This document shows, piece after piece, positions 33,008-42,774 of a stretch of DNA of 64,000 nucleotides. The translations under genes were made by a program, and so were the position numbers. The notes under the pieces were generated by a model. The model saw nothing but the letters and a program-made list of their open reading frames with translations. It did not search any database and was not told where the DNA came from. Origin of the DNA: CAVVFX01 sp963747535 (GTDB lineage: Bacteria; Acidobacteriota; Terriglobia; Bryobacterales; Bryobacteraceae); contig CAVVFX010000003.1 of NCBI GenBank assembly GCA_963747535.1, forward strand, positions 1-64,000, in the 5' to 3' direction. How positions within the stretch are numbered: the stretch's first letter is position 1; the number at the start of each line of letters is the position of its first letter.

Positions 33008-34330
33008 TCACGTGACGAGCATTCCGACCGTTGACGCGCTCATGATCGCAAATGTGATCCAGCCCAGGATGCGCAGGAGGGGCGGGCTGACACGGTCGCC
33101 CATAACCGCGGCATTGCTCGTCAGGAGAATGACCAGCAGGATAAGCGGCGGGGCCAGCGCGCCGTTGATGACCGCGGACCAGAACAGCATCTTCACGGCG
33201 TCGAGACCGGCAAAGTCGATGGCACAGCCGATGATCAAGGCGGCACCCAGCACCACGTAGAACTTGCGGGCCTGCGGGGGCTTTTTTTCGAGCGATCCGC
33301 GCCAGGCGGCGGCTTCCGCAAGGGCGTAGGCGCATGAGCCGGCGAGGACCGGGACTCCCAACATGCCGGTGCCGACCAGACCCAAAGTGAAAAGCCAGTA
33401 AGCCCCTTGGCCGGCCAAGGGCCGGAGCGCTTCGGCGGCCTGACGGGCCGTCTGGATATCAGTAATTCCATGAGTATGAAGAGTGGCGGCAGTCGTCAGG
33501 ATAATGAAATACATAACGAGATTCGAGGCGATCATGCCCGTCATGGTGTCGGTCCGCAGACGGCGTAATTCGCCGTCCGTTGCGCCCCGGCGCTGCGCCA
33601 GGCTTCGTCCCATGGACCGCTCCTCCTCGACTTCCTGCGACGCCTGCCAGAAAAACAGATAAGGGGATATCGTCGTCCCCAGGATGCCGAGCAGCAGGGA
33701 GAAATATTCGCGTGACCAGGCGATATGGGGTAGAAATGTCGCCACGACAGCCGCGCGCCAATCGACATGCGCCAGAAAAGCCGTCCCGACATACGCGAGC
33801 AACACCAGTGTCAGCCACTTGAAAATCCGCGCGATCTGCCGGTAAGACGACCAGAACATGAAGCCCATGATCACAGCCGTAAACAGGGGTGTCCATATCA
33901 GCGCACTGATACCGCTGACCATCTCCGCGCCCTGGCCCATGCCCCCGAGGTCAGCGGCGATGTTGATCACGCTGGCGGTGACGAGCAACAGGCAGGCGCC
34001 CCAGAGCACCCACCGGGAATAACGCTGGCGGATAACGCCCGCGAGCCCGCGTCCCGTCACCATACCGAGACGTCCGCACATCATCTGGACGGAGATCATC
34101 AGCGGCAGCGATAGCAGCGCGGTCCACAGAAGACCGTAGCCTGCCGCAGCTCCCGCCATGGAGTAGGTCGAGATGCCCGACGGGTCGTCGTCCGCGCAGC
34201 CGGTGACCAGGCCGGGACCCAACTGCGCGCAATAGCGGCGCAAGCGGCCGTTCATTGCCGGTTTTCCCGCCTTCGTGGCGGGTTCCTGCTCGCGGTCTCG
34301 CGGCGGCGGTGCTGCAGGACGGAAGCCCAT
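33008..34330 (-). CDS. NRAMP-related transporter with non-canonical metal motif
   Basis: 440 residues from ATG at 34330, which overlaps the ligD stop (TGATG). About 11 membrane helices are visible. The first helix reads PGLVTGCADDDPSGISTYSMAG: the classic NRAMP DPGN metal motif is DPSG here, and the helix 6 motif usually MPHN is ISPYLFFWQ. These changes are typical of NRAMP-related proteins that are not Mn/Fe importers (Mg- or other-cation types), so the substrate is uncertain. Placement between ligD and the isochorismatase gene suggests co-expression under stress. Confidence 0.88.
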   Translation of the reverse strand: MGFRPAAPPPRDREQEPATKAGKPAMNGRLRRYCAQLGPGLVTGCADDDPSGISTYSMAGAAAGYGLLWTALLSLPLMISVQMMCGRLGMVTGRGLAGVIRQRYSRWVLWGACLLLVTASVINIAADLGGMGQGAEMVSGISALIWTPLFTAVIMGFMFWSSYRQIARIFKWLTLVLLAYVGTAFLAHVDWRAAVVATFLPHIAWSREYFSLLLGILGTTISPYLFFWQASQEVEEERSMGRSLAQRRGATDGELRRLRTDTMTGMIASNLVMYFIILTTAATLHTHGITDIQTARQAAEALRPLAGQGAYWLFTLGLVGTGMLGVPVLAGSCAYALAEAAAWRGSLEKKPPQARKFYVVLGAALIIGCAIDFAGLDAVKMLFWSAVINGALAPPLILLVILLTSNAAVMGDRVSPPLLRILGWITFAIMSASTVGMLVT

Positions 34331-36855
34331 CAGGAAGGAATCCTTTGACCTTTAGGCCGGGGTATGAAACCTGTCTTCTTGTTCTTTAACCGCTTGAGCA
34401 CATCCTTCATCGTGAACTGGCTGCCGGATTTCAATCCCTTCAGTTCTTTCCAGTCAAGACGCAGCGCCACCGGTGCCCCGGGTCGCGCACGAACGGCATA
34501 GTCGGCAATGGCCGTGGCTGTATAGTCGTTGCGGAAGTAATCGATAAAGATTTTGCCGGTCCGCTTCGCCTTGCTCATGGTGGCGACGTAAGCCTGCGGC
34601 GTCGCCGCCACCATCTCCTCGGCCAAAGATGCGGCGAAGGATTTTACAACGGGCCATTTATCCTTGCCGGCGAGAGGCACGGTGACGTGCAGTCCCTTGC
34701 CGCCGGTGCATTTCAGGACGGATTCCAGCCCTTTGTGCTGCAGACGCTGGCGCAAATCCTGCGCGGCGAGCTTGACAGCTTCGAAGGGCACGTCCGGGGC
34801 CGGGTCGAGATCGAAGATCAACCGGTCCGGGTAATCAATCGCTTCAACCGGCGCACCCCAGGGGTGCAATTCAATCGCGCCCATTTGGACCACTTCCAGC
34901 AGGCCTTTCTCATTCTCGATATAGAAGTATTCGTATTTCTTGCCGTTGTGTTTGAATGCGAAGGGCTTGATGTCGGCGCCGAGACCCCGGCCGGGATTGC
35001 GCTGAAAAAAACACTCACCGCCGATGCCCGCGGGGCAACGCAGCAGACTGAGCGGCCGGTTGATGATCTGCGGCAGGATAAAGTCGGCCAGGCCGGCGTA
35101 GTATTCGGCCAGTTCGCCTTTGGTAACATGGCCCTCCTCGGAGATCACGCGATCCGGGTGGCTAATCGTGACACCGGCGAGGACGAGACGCTCGGCGCTC
35201 TTTTTCTCTGCCGCGGGCTTCGCGGTTGCGGCGGTTTTCACGGGCGTCTCCTGTTTAACGTCCCGAGCCTCCTTATCCTCCCTCAGTCCCTGGAAAGAGG
35301 GGTGGCGGATATGGCCGTCCTGAGTCCATTCGGTAAAGGAAACCTCACAAAGCAACGAAGGCTTGATCCAGTGAACAGACTTCCATTCGCCAGCGGCAAG
35401 GCCCTCGGTCTCGGCTCTGGACAGGGTCGGTTTCTCCGCAGCCATACCCTCGAGACGCTCCGTAAGCTCGCGCGCGCTTTTCATCGAAAAACCGGTGCCG
35501 ACCTTGCCGGCATAACGCAGCTCGCCATCCTTCTTATAGCCAAGATAGAGCGCCCCGAGCGCCCGGCCTCCCGTGCGCGCGTCGCTGTAGCCCAGAATGA
35601 TGAATTCTTGCCGCAGTGAGCATTTGATTTTCAGCCAGCTTTTCTGGCGTCCCGCCACGTAGGGCGCGTTCGCGCGCTTGGCGATGATGCCTTCCAGTCC
35701 CGCGTCGCAGGCCTTGGCGAACATGGCCTCGCCTTCACCGGCGATATGCGCGCTGTAACGGAGCCAGAGATCCTGTTTCGACTTCTGCAGGAGATTCTCC
35801 AACTTTTCCTTGCGCTCTGTCAGAGGCAGTTTAGTCAGATCCTTACCATCGAGACGCAGCAGATCAAAAACATAGGCAACAATCTTCTCCGGCTTTCCCC
35901 CGTCACCGAGCGCGGCCTGCAAGGCCTGAAAACTGCTTTTTCCCTGCTCATCGACGATGACGGCTTCCATGTCCAGCACCGCGTCTTCGGCCTTCAGTTT
36001 TTCCATGGCTGTCGAGAGCGACGGAAAGCTATCCGTCCAGTCCTTGCCGTTGCGCGTGCGCAGCGCCGCCGCGCCGCCGGAAACAAAACCGAGCAAACGG
36101 TAGCCGTCGAACTTGATTTCATGCAGCCAATCCTCGCCCTGCGGCGGCTCATCGACGAGCGTGGCCAGCTGCACGTCAGGGTAACGCTCCATCAGCCGCT
36201 TCAGCTCCTTGCCGGAGGAGGGCACTTTCTTCGCCTTGCTCGCCTTCAGTGGCTTTGTCTTAACTGAAGCCTTTGATGCCGGCCGCTCTCCCTCGGCGAT
36301 TTCATCCATGGACCGGCCGGACTTGACGCTTGAAGCGAGGTCGTTGAGGAATTTCTCGTTGGCCCCGTTCTTGCGCGCTTCCCCATCATTTTCCTTAACC
36401 AGCAGCCAGTTTTCGCGCTTGCCGTCGCCGCGCATGCGAATGAGGGCCCAGCCGCCTTTCAGACGTTCGCCGTGAACAACAAATGACAGGTGCCCTTTCT
36501 CCATGCCTGCATGGGGATCGCCTTTGGGCTCCCAGGTGCCTTCATCCCACATCATGACGGTGCCGCCGCCGTACTCGCCCTCCGGTATCGTGCCCTCGAA
36601 GGTGCCGTAGGAGAGGGGATGATCCTCTGTCCGCACGGCCAGCCTCTTGTCGGCGGAATTGAGGCTCGGGCCTTTCGTCACCGCCCAGCTCAGCAGAACG
36701 CCGTCCAGTTCCAGCCTGAAGTCGTAATGAAGCCGCGTGGCGTCGTGTTTCTGGACGAGGTACGACAGCCCCTCCTTGCGGGTCTTGATCCGTCCTGCCG
36801 GCGGCTCGGGGGTCTTTTTAAAATCGCGTTTGCGGCTGTATTCTTCGAGCGCCAT
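34330..36855 (-). CDS. ligD: Multifunctional DNA ligase D (end joining)
   Basis: 841 residues from ATG at 36855 (MALEEYSRKRDFKKTPEP); an ATG five codons earlier, overlapping the SDR gene, is possible. Domain order is phosphoesterase, ligase, polymerase. The phosphoesterase (about 20-160) has HDATRLHYDFRLELDG and PEGEYGGGTVMMWDEGTW. The ligase (about 225-510) carries the adenylated Lys in HEIKFDGYRLLG, plus DMEAVIVDEQG and EGIIAKRANAPY. The primase-like polymerase (about 550-830) has DRLIFDLDPAPDV. A Lys/Ala linker separates the first two. With Ku it performs bacterial non-homologous end joining. It is downstream of the SDR gene and upstream of the NRAMP-like gene with no gaps. Confidence 0.96.
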   Translation of the reverse strand: MALEEYSRKRDFKKTPEPPAGRIKTRKEGLSYLVQKHDATRLHYDFRLELDGVLLSWAVTKGPSLNSADKRLAVRTEDHPLSYGTFEGTIPEGEYGGGTVMMWDEGTWEPKGDPHAGMEKGHLSFVVHGERLKGGWALIRMRGDGKRENWLLVKENDGEARKNGANEKFLNDLASSVKSGRSMDEIAEGERPASKASVKTKPLKASKAKKVPSSGKELKRLMERYPDVQLATLVDEPPQGEDWLHEIKFDGYRLLGFVSGGAAALRTRNGKDWTDSFPSLSTAMEKLKAEDAVLDMEAVIVDEQGKSSFQALQAALGDGGKPEKIVAYVFDLLRLDGKDLTKLPLTERKEKLENLLQKSKQDLWLRYSAHIAGEGEAMFAKACDAGLEGIIAKRANAPYVAGRQKSWLKIKCSLRQEFIILGYSDARTGGRALGALYLGYKKDGELRYAGKVGTGFSMKSARELTERLEGMAAEKPTLSRAETEGLAAGEWKSVHWIKPSLLCEVSFTEWTQDGHIRHPSFQGLREDKEARDVKQETPVKTAATAKPAAEKKSAERLVLAGVTISHPDRVISEEGHVTKGELAEYYAGLADFILPQIINRPLSLLRCPAGIGGECFFQRNPGRGLGADIKPFAFKHNGKKYEYFYIENEKGLLEVVQMGAIELHPWGAPVEAIDYPDRLIFDLDPAPDVPFEAVKLAAQDLRQRLQHKGLESVLKCTGGKGLHVTVPLAGKDKWPVVKSFAASLAEEMVAATPQAYVATMSKAKRTGKIFIDYFRNDYTATAIADYAVRARPGAPVALRLDWKELKGLKSGSQFTMKDVLKRLKNKKTGFIPRPKGQRIPS

Positions 36856-36856
36856 G

Positions 36857-37825
36857 TCATCCCCCGCCATAGCCGCCGATAATCGGCAGGATTTCTCCGG
36901 TGATGTAGCTTGAGCAATGAGGAGAGGCGAGAAAGACGTAGGCGGGCGCGATCTCCTCGGGCTGTGCGGGCCGTTTCATCGGTGTGTCGGCGCCGAATTT
37001 ACTGACATCCTTGGCTTGCTTGTCCGACGGATTCAGCGGTGTCCAGACCGGGCCCGGCGCGACGGCGTTCACACGGATGCCGCGCGGCACGAGATGTGTC
37101 GCCAGCGACCTCGTGAAGGCATGAATGCCGCCCTTGGTCATCGAATAGTCGAGCAGGGCCTCGTTGCCCAGCAGGCCGGTGACCGATCCCGTATTGACGA
37201 TCGCGGCACCCGGCTTCATATGTTTCACCGCCGCCTGGGCCATATAAAAATATCCGTACAGGTTCGTCATGAGCGTTTCATCGAAGTGCTTGGCTGTCAG
37301 GTCTTCAAACCGCGACGTGTGCACCTGAAAGGCGGCGTTGTTCACCAGCACGTCCAGCCCGCCAAGTTCCTTTACAGTCTTGGCGACCGCCCGGTCGCAG
37401 AACTTCTGCTTCGAGACATCGCCGGCGACGAGAATGCATTTTCTCCCCTCGGCTTCGACCTTTTCTTTCGTCAGCTTCGCGTCTTCATGTTCATTGAGAT
37501 ACGCCACCGCGACATCGGCGCCTTCCCTGGCAAACAGGATCGCGATGGCACGGCCGATGCCGGAGTCCCCGCCTGTAATCAGCGCAACCTTGTTCTCCAG
37601 TTTGCCTGACCCCAGGTAAAAAGGTGCATCGTAGAGCGGCGGCGGGTTGAGCGTCGCCTCGGACCCTGGCTTCCTTTGATGCTGTCTAGGGAAAGGCGGG
37701 GCCGGATACCTGCGGGCCCCCGCTTGCATCGCCCGCTTGGTCTCCGCCTTGGGATGAGCTTCATCCGCTCGTGCAACCTGTTTCTGGATCGCGCGCTGCC
37801 GCTGCGGCGCGTTTTGGGATGCCAT
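36857..37825 (-). CDS. SDR-family oxidoreductase (YghA-like)
   Basis: 322 residues from ATG at 37825. A 60-residue Arg/Pro/Gln-rich leader precedes the Rossmann domain: NAD(P) motif ALITGGDSGIGRAIA, NNAAFQ, catalytic Ser in NTGSVTGLLG and YxxxK in LLDYSMTKGG. The C-terminus SSYITGEILPIIGGYGGG is typical of the YghA/general-stress aldehyde reductase subgroup. It is first gene of the repair operon; the ligD start lies 1-2 bases beyond its stop. The physiological substrate is unknown, but an aldehyde or sugar-alcohol reductase role in stress is likely. Confidence 0.92.
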   Translation of the reverse strand: MASQNAPQRQRAIQKQVARADEAHPKAETKRAMQAGARRYPAPPFPRQHQRKPGSEATLNPPPLYDAPFYLGSGKLENKVALITGGDSGIGRAIAILFAREGADVAVAYLNEHEDAKLTKEKVEAEGRKCILVAGDVSKQKFCDRAVAKTVKELGGLDVLVNNAAFQVHTSRFEDLTAKHFDETLMTNLYGYFYMAQAAVKHMKPGAAIVNTGSVTGLLGNEALLDYSMTKGGIHAFTRSLATHLVPRGIRVNAVAPGPVWTPLNPSDKQAKDVSKFGADTPMKRPAQPEEIAPAYVFLASPHCSSYITGEILPIIGGYGGG

Positions 37826-38055
37826 CACTATCTCCTTGCAACATGAAAAAGAACCGAGACTAGGCGGGGTTCAGATCGTATTGTTCCGGACGGACACGAC
37901 CTCGGCCGCTGAACGGGAAGGATCAGGACGTTCCGTTGACGCGACACCGTGGATCCCTTGCAACCGAAGGGCCGAAAAGCGGTTCGGGCATGAGCTACCC
38001 GGGATTGCCTCCGCCTGAATGCTATCCAGGCCGGTAGCGCGGTCGAGCATCACAG

Positions 38056-38787
38056 TCAGAACAACTGCCGGAACCGCTGCGCGTCCGCCTTCGATGAGAA
38101 ATTGTTGAACATGAGATAACCTGGCTTTGGCGATTTAGCCAGCATGCGCCCGAGGGCAGCGAGATCCGCATCCGTATAGCGGTAAGAGTGGGAGCCGCGT
38201 CCGTGGAGCCGCCAGTACCTCATATCGCCATGGACCGATCGGGCCTCGAACGGGTCGACACAGTGAATCAGGTCGTACTCGACACACAGCTCGCGGACAA
38301 CGTCCTCCGTCCAGGCCTCGCCGCGCGGCTCCCACGCCAGGTGAAAACTTCCCCTTTCCACGCGGCGGAAAAACGCCGAGAAATTAGTGAGGTTTTCGCT
38401 CGTCGGGAAGAATGACTTCGGGCATTGGAACAAGACAACTCGCGCTTCCAGGGTCCTTGCGATTTCAAGTGTCCGTTGCCACGCCTCCCAGACCTGATCC
38501 GTCTGGCGGAATGAGCCCACGGAATCCCGCTCGTTCACGGCTATCGGGGACCGCAAACGCCGGTAGGTGGGACTGGCGGCTGTGTGAGTGATCAGCTGCC
38601 AGGCCTTGATGCAGAACGCGAAACCGGGCGGCGCCACCGCGCGCCATTTGCGGACCACACAGAGCGCCGGGGGATCGTAGAAGGTTGACTGGATCTCGAT
38701 GCAATCGAAGTCCGCGAAGTAGGAGGGCTGGGATCCGTTCCAGCCGCAAAGACCAAGGCGCAGCCCTGCCATTCCGGTGTCCGGCAT
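38056..38787 (-). CDS. DUF72 TIM-barrel protein
   Basis: 243 residues from ATG at 38787. DUF72 features are LRLGLCGWNGSQ, FDCIEIQSTFYDPP, FCIKAWQLITHTA, VVLFQCPKSFFP, LAWEPRGEAWTEDVVRELC, LIHCVDPFEARSV, YWRLHGRGSHSYRYTDADL and YLMFNNFSSKADAQRF. The family folds as a TIM barrel and is widespread in DNA-repair neighbourhoods, but no activity has been proved. It is divergent from alkB (76 bases between starts). A decayed copy lies at 5.2-5.6 kb. Confidence 0.92.
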   Translation of the reverse strand: MPDTGMAGLRLGLCGWNGSQPSYFADFDCIEIQSTFYDPPALCVVRKWRAVAPPGFAFCIKAWQLITHTAASPTYRRLRSPIAVNERDSVGSFRQTDQVWEAWQRTLEIARTLEARVVLFQCPKSFFPTSENLTNFSAFFRRVERGSFHLAWEPRGEAWTEDVVRELCVEYDLIHCVDPFEARSVHGDMRYWRLHGRGSHSYRYTDADLAALGRMLAKSPKPGYLMFNNFSSKADAQRFRQLF

Positions 38788-38863
38788 ATTTCCTCAAAGT
38801 CTGAACTGCAACCGCCCTTCCATCCCCCGCATCATTAATAGTGGACGCTCCTGCGGTTTCCCC

Positions 38864-39472
38864 ATGGCAGTCATTCAGCCGAGCCTTTTTCCGACGTCGG
38901 TCGATCCAGCGCTTCCCCCGGGCTTGCTCTATTGTCCGGACGTACTGACGCGAGACGACGAAAGGCGCCTGCTGGCCCGGATCGCGGACCTTCCCTTCAA
39001 GGAATTCCAGTTCCACGGTTTTGAAGGCAAGCGGCGGGTCGTGTCGTTCGGCTGGCGTTACGATTTCAGCGAACACAAGGCTCTCCCGGCTGAACCGATC
39101 CCCGATTTCCTGCTCGAACTGCACCGCAAGGTTCAAGCAGCTTCCGGTTTTGCTCTCCCAGATCTGGCGCAGGTGCTTGTCACGGAATATGCGCCCGGCG
39201 CGCCGATCGGCTGGCACAAGGACCGGCCCTTTTTCGACGATGTCATGGGTCTATCCCTGGCGTCGACGTGCAACTTTCGACTCAGGACGCTTCTCGATGG
39301 TGGAAAGTGGCAGCGCGTTTCGCTGCGCCTGGAACCCCGCTCGGCCTATCTCCTTCAGGGCGCCGCGCGCCGGGAATGGGAACACAGCATTCCGCCCGTC
39401 GAGTCTTTGCGCTATTCCGTCACTTTCAGAAATCTGCGCTCTCGCGCCGGGACCGATGGATCGTTTGCATAA
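38864..39472 (+). CDS. alkB: AlkB-type 2-oxoglutarate/Fe(II) DNA dealkylase
   Basis: 202 residues from ATG at 38864 (MAVIQPSLFPTSVDPALPPG). The Fe(II) ligands are the His and Asp of IGWHKDRPFFDDV and the His of REWEHSIPP; Arg in LRYSVTFRNLR binds 2-oxoglutarate. Substrate-loop residues FKEFQFHGFEGKRRVVSFGWRYDF are typical of the short AlkB/ALKBH2-like group. The enzyme removes methyl groups from N1-methyladenine and N3-methylcytosine. It sits back to back with DUF72 in the repair island. Confidence 0.93.
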   Translation: MAVIQPSLFPTSVDPALPPGLLYCPDVLTRDDERRLLARIADLPFKEFQFHGFEGKRRVVSFGWRYDFSEHKALPAEPIPDFLLELHRKVQAASGFALPDLAQVLVTEYAPGAPIGWHKDRPFFDDVMGLSLASTCNFRLRTLLDGGKWQRVSLRLEPRSAYLLQGAARREWEHSIPPVESLRYSVTFRNLRSRAGTDGSFA

Positions 39473-39574
39473 TGGATCCCGCCGCACCTAATATCGGTCA
39501 TGAAGTATCGCGAACGTAGTCTGGGCATCGCGGTTGTATTTCTCCTTCCGTCACTGAAACTTAAGGAGCCATCG

Positions 39575-39847
39575 TTGAACGGACCATCGATTGAGAACCG
39601 TTTGCACACCTTTCTCATGGATAATTTCGCCGGCTACACTGCCCAGGCGGGCAATATTTTCGGCTACTGGCGCGAGGATGGCCGCGACTCCTACGGTGAG
39701 CATCGTGAATTCAGCGTCGCAGCGCCGGACGCTTCCAGCCTTCCCGGGCTGAAGGCCTTCCTGGCGGGCATGGCCCGGGATCTCAACGAAGAATGTATTT
39801 ACTTCCGGACGGGTGAAACAGCGTCTCTGATCTATCCGAACGGGTAG
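39575..39847 (+). CDS. Hypothetical protein, TTG start
   Basis: 90 residues. TTG at 39575 is chosen because AAGGAG lies 6 bases upstream; an in-frame ATG at 39500 has no ribosome site. The sequence (LHTFLMDNFAGYTAQAGNIFGYW, DSYGEHREFSVAAPD, LKAFLAGMARDLNEECIYFRTGE) suggests a small alpha/beta protein without a recognised domain. The coding pattern is even and it lies between alkB and the DUF763 gene on the same strand, supporting a real gene. No function can be given. Confidence 0.65.
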   Translation: MNGPSIENRLHTFLMDNFAGYTAQAGNIFGYWREDGRDSYGEHREFSVAAPDASSLPGLKAFLAGMARDLNEECIYFRTGETASLIYPNG

Positions 39848-40099
39848 AACGATGAAGGAACTCCGTTTTTCCTGGGACTCCGTTCCGGCGGTTACTTTGT
39901 GCAGCATCGCGTCAGCGGTTCGGCCGGACCATAGAACGGGTCCGTATCTGGCAGCTTCACTCTCGGCACCGCCCGGTCTTGCAGTTTCAAGTGAGATTGA
40001 CTGGGCGGATCGGCGCCGATCACTTTTTGGCTCTTTCGAGTTTCTCACCCTGTCAAGTTGCGCCTGTCCGCTGAACAATGCCAGTGGGACAATGAGTGT

Positions 40100-41314
40100 G
40101 TGAAGCGATCCGGATTTGCCGACACGCCCCTTCATGGCGGCTACGTCCCCGCCTGGCTCGCCGAGCGCATGACAAGGTTGGGAACGGCCATCGTTGAAAG
40201 CATTCTCCTTCATTACGGTCATGACGCGTTTCTGTCGCGACTGAGCGATCCATTCTGGTTTCAGGCCCTCGGCAGCGTCATGGGCATGGACTGGCACTCA
40301 TCCGGCATAACGACCTCTGTGATGGGCGCGCTGAAGCGGGGTCTCAATCCGCGCGCTTCGGAGCTGGGTCTGTATGTCTGCGGCGGCCGTGGAAGGCAGT
40401 CGCGCAGGACGCCGGACGAACTGCTGATGATCGCCGACCAACAGGGCCTTGACGGCGACAGCCTCGTGCGCTCAAGCCGCCTGACGGCGAAAATCGACAA
40501 CAACTGCATCGCCGATGGATTTCAGATCTATCTTCATTCCTTCGTGGTGACGGCACACGGGGAATGGGCCGTCGTTCAGCAGGGCATGAACACGGCCAGC
40601 GGCTTCGCGCGCCGTTATCACTGGCATTCCGCGAAAGTTCACGACTTCGTCGTGGAACCTCACACCGGCATTATCGGCGCGCCGGCGGGTCCGGTCATGA
40701 ACCTGGTCGACGCCCAGGCGGGACCGGCGCAGAAGGCGCTGCTGACAATGGCCCGCGACCGTCCCGATCTCACCCTGGGCCAGATACGTCATCTGGAAAT
40801 GCCGCGCCATCACGATGTGCGCGCGGAGGATTTGGACTTGAACCGGCTCGGCGCTGTCCTGGCGGTAGCTTATGAAAAGGATTTACACAGCTTCGCTGAT
40901 TTCGTGTTGACGGAAAAGCTGGGCCCCCGTACGCTCCAAACGTTAGCGATGGTCGCCGAAATCATCCATGGCACGCCGGTTCGCTTTTCCGACCCGGCGC
41001 GCTATTCCTTTGCTCTTGGCGGCAAGGACGGGCATCCATTTCCCGTGCCGCTGAAAACCTACGATGAGTCGGTCGATGTGCTTCGGCGTTCGCTGGATTC
41101 GGCAAGACTTGATGGCGGCGACAAGCTGGAAGGATTTCGCAGGCTGAACAAGTTTGTCGAGGGCGTGGAAGCGGATCTGCGGCCCGATGTCGATCTGCCC
41201 TCTTTGGTTGCTCATGAGATGGCGCTTTCCCCGGGCCTTGGTGGCCGCAGCGTACGTCAGGATGGCAGGCGATCGCTTCATCACGCCCGGCCCCGCCAGA
41301 TGCGCCTGTTTTGA
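40100..41314 (+). CDS. DUF763 protein
   Basis: 404 residues from GTG at 40100, chosen because the family begins with KRSGFADTPLHGGYVPAWL. Further conserved parts: SDPFWFQALGSVMGMDWHSSGITTSVMGALKRGL, LYVCGGRGRQSRRTP, VRSSRLTAKIDNNCIADGF, YLHSFVVTAHGEWAVVQQGMN and RYHWHSA. DUF763 proteins are of unknown biochemical function and occur near DNA repair genes in archaea and bacteria. Here it follows alkB and the small hypothetical gene on the same strand, about 250 bases further on. Confidence 0.9.
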   Translation: MKRSGFADTPLHGGYVPAWLAERMTRLGTAIVESILLHYGHDAFLSRLSDPFWFQALGSVMGMDWHSSGITTSVMGALKRGLNPRASELGLYVCGGRGRQSRRTPDELLMIADQQGLDGDSLVRSSRLTAKIDNNCIADGFQIYLHSFVVTAHGEWAVVQQGMNTASGFARRYHWHSAKVHDFVVEPHTGIIGAPAGPVMNLVDAQAGPAQKALLTMARDRPDLTLGQIRHLEMPRHHDVRAEDLDLNRLGAVLAVAYEKDLHSFADFVLTEKLGPRTLQTLAMVAEIIHGTPVRFSDPARYSFALGGKDGHPFPVPLKTYDESVDVLRRSLDSARLDGGDKLEGFRRLNKFVEGVEADLRPDVDLPSLVAHEMALSPGLGGRSVRQDGRRSLHHARPRQMRLF

Positions 41315-41526
41315 TCGGTGGTCGGTGCCGATTTCACATCGGCAGCCAGCGCACGACATTATGCGCTTGCCTTCGCTCACAATTCCGGCCATGCGGCCCT
41401 CGCCCGTGTGTCGGATGAACAGAATGTCTGCCCGGCCCGCCACTCTTTGCAGATTCGTGATTTTCCCTGCTATGGAAACGCTCTCTTCATCGTGCTGCCG
41501 GATTCTTCCCTGCATAATGAGGAGAC

Positions 41527-42774
41527 ATGCACGATGCCAAGGGCAATCCCCGCACGCTGGAGACAAGCTGTTGCATCGCGGGCGGCGGGCCGGCAGGTAT
41601 GACGCTGGGGTTTCTCATGGCGCGCATGGGAATCGATGTAATCGTGCTAGAGAAGCACAAGGATTTCCTGCGTGACTTTCGCGGCGACACAATTCACCCC
41701 TCGACGCTCGATATCATCCAAGAACTCGGCTTTCTGAAGGAGTTCCTCAAACGCCCGCATCAGGAGGTCCGCGAACTCTCAGGCCAGGTCGGCGCCGAGA
41801 CCGTCACCATTGCGGATTTCAGGCACGTGCCGACGCATTGCAAGTTTCTGGCGCTGATGCCGCAATGGGACTTTCTCGACTTCCTGAAACAGAAGGCGCA
41901 GCTTTATCCGTCGTTTCGTCTTCTGATGGAGGCCGAGGTGACAGAGCTTATCGAAGACAACGGCGTCATGGCGGGCGTCCGCGTAGCAACGCCGGACGGC
42001 CCGCTTGAAATCCGTGCCCGTCTCATCGTCGGCGCCGATGGTCGTCATTCGGTCATTCGCAAATCCGCCGGCCTCACCGTCATCGATTTCGGCGCGCCGA
42101 TGGATGTGATGTGGATGCGTTTAACCCGCCGCCCCAACGATCCCGGACAGACCTTCGGCCATGTCGATCGCGGCAGGATTCTGGTCCTGCTAAACCGCGA
42201 TACATACTGGCAGGCTGCCTTTGTCATCGCCAAGGGCGAGGCTGACCGCATCCGCGAACGGGGACTGCCATTGTTTCGCGAGGAGGTCGGCCGGCTTGAG
42301 CCCTTCCTGCGCAGCCGTCTGGATGAAGTGCGCGACTGGACAGATGTGAGCGTCTTGACGGTGACGGTCGACCGCCTTGAGCGCTGGTCGCGGCCGGGAC
42401 TCCTCTGCATCGGCGATGCGGCCCATGCCATGTCGCCAATCGGTGGCGTCGGCATTAACCTGGCCATCCAGGACGCGGTAGCCGCCGCCAACATTCTCGG
42501 TCCCATACTGGTGCACCGGGCGCCGGTGGAGAGCGAACTTCACAAAGTCCAGCGGCGCCGGAATTACCCGACGCGGGCGACGCAGCGGCTCCAACTGACC
42601 ATCCAGAACAATATCATCTGGCGCGTGCTGGGCAGCGCTGAACCCCTCACGCTCCCCTGGCCACTCAAGCTGCTGCGCCGCTGGCCGTTTCTGCGGCGGA
42701 TTCCAGCGCGAATCGTCGGCGTCGGCTTCCGTCCGGAGCATGTGAGAACCCCGGAAGTTCGCCCTTTTCGCTAA
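41527..42774 (+). CDS. FAD-dependent monooxygenase/oxidoreductase
   Basis: 415 residues from ATG at 41527, preceded by GAGGAGAC. The FAD fingerprint GGGPAGMTLGFLMARMGIDVIVLEKH is at residues 19-44, the DG motif at VGADGRHSVIRKSAG and the GD motif at LLCIGDAAHAMSPIGGVGINLAIQDAVAAAN. This is the p-hydroxybenzoate hydroxylase-like group A flavoprotein pattern. The substrate is not evident; members act on aromatic or quinone rings. The C-terminus LPWPLKLLRRWPFLRRIPARIVGVG may contact the membrane. It lies at the edge of the stress island. Confidence 0.9.
   Translation: MHDAKGNPRTLETSCCIAGGGPAGMTLGFLMARMGIDVIVLEKHKDFLRDFRGDTIHPSTLDIIQELGFLKEFLKRPHQEVRELSGQVGAETVTIADFRHVPTHCKFLALMPQWDFLDFLKQKAQLYPSFRLLMEAEVTELIEDNGVMAGVRVATPDGPLEIRARLIVGADGRHSVIRKSAGLTVIDFGAPMDVMWMRLTRRPNDPGQTFGHVDRGRILVLLNRDTYWQAAFVIAKGEADRIRERGLPLFREEVGRLEPFLRSRLDEVRDWTDVSVLTVTVDRLERWSRPGLLCIGDAAHAMSPIGGVGINLAIQDAVAAANILGPILVHRAPVESELHKVQRRRNYPTRATQRLQLTIQNNIIWRVLGSAEPLTLPWPLKLLRRWPFLRRIPARIVGVGFRPEHVRTPEVRPFR

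Noticed and set aside
34687..35619. 310-codon frame opposite ligD
   Set aside because: Antisense shadow of the ligase and polymerase domains.
37836..38053. Short frames between the SDR and DUF72 genes
   Set aside because: No ribosome site and no similarity; probably only promoter and terminator space.
39852..40103. 83-codon frame before the DUF763 gene
   Set aside because: Starts without ribosome site and overlaps the DUF763 start; composition does not look coding.
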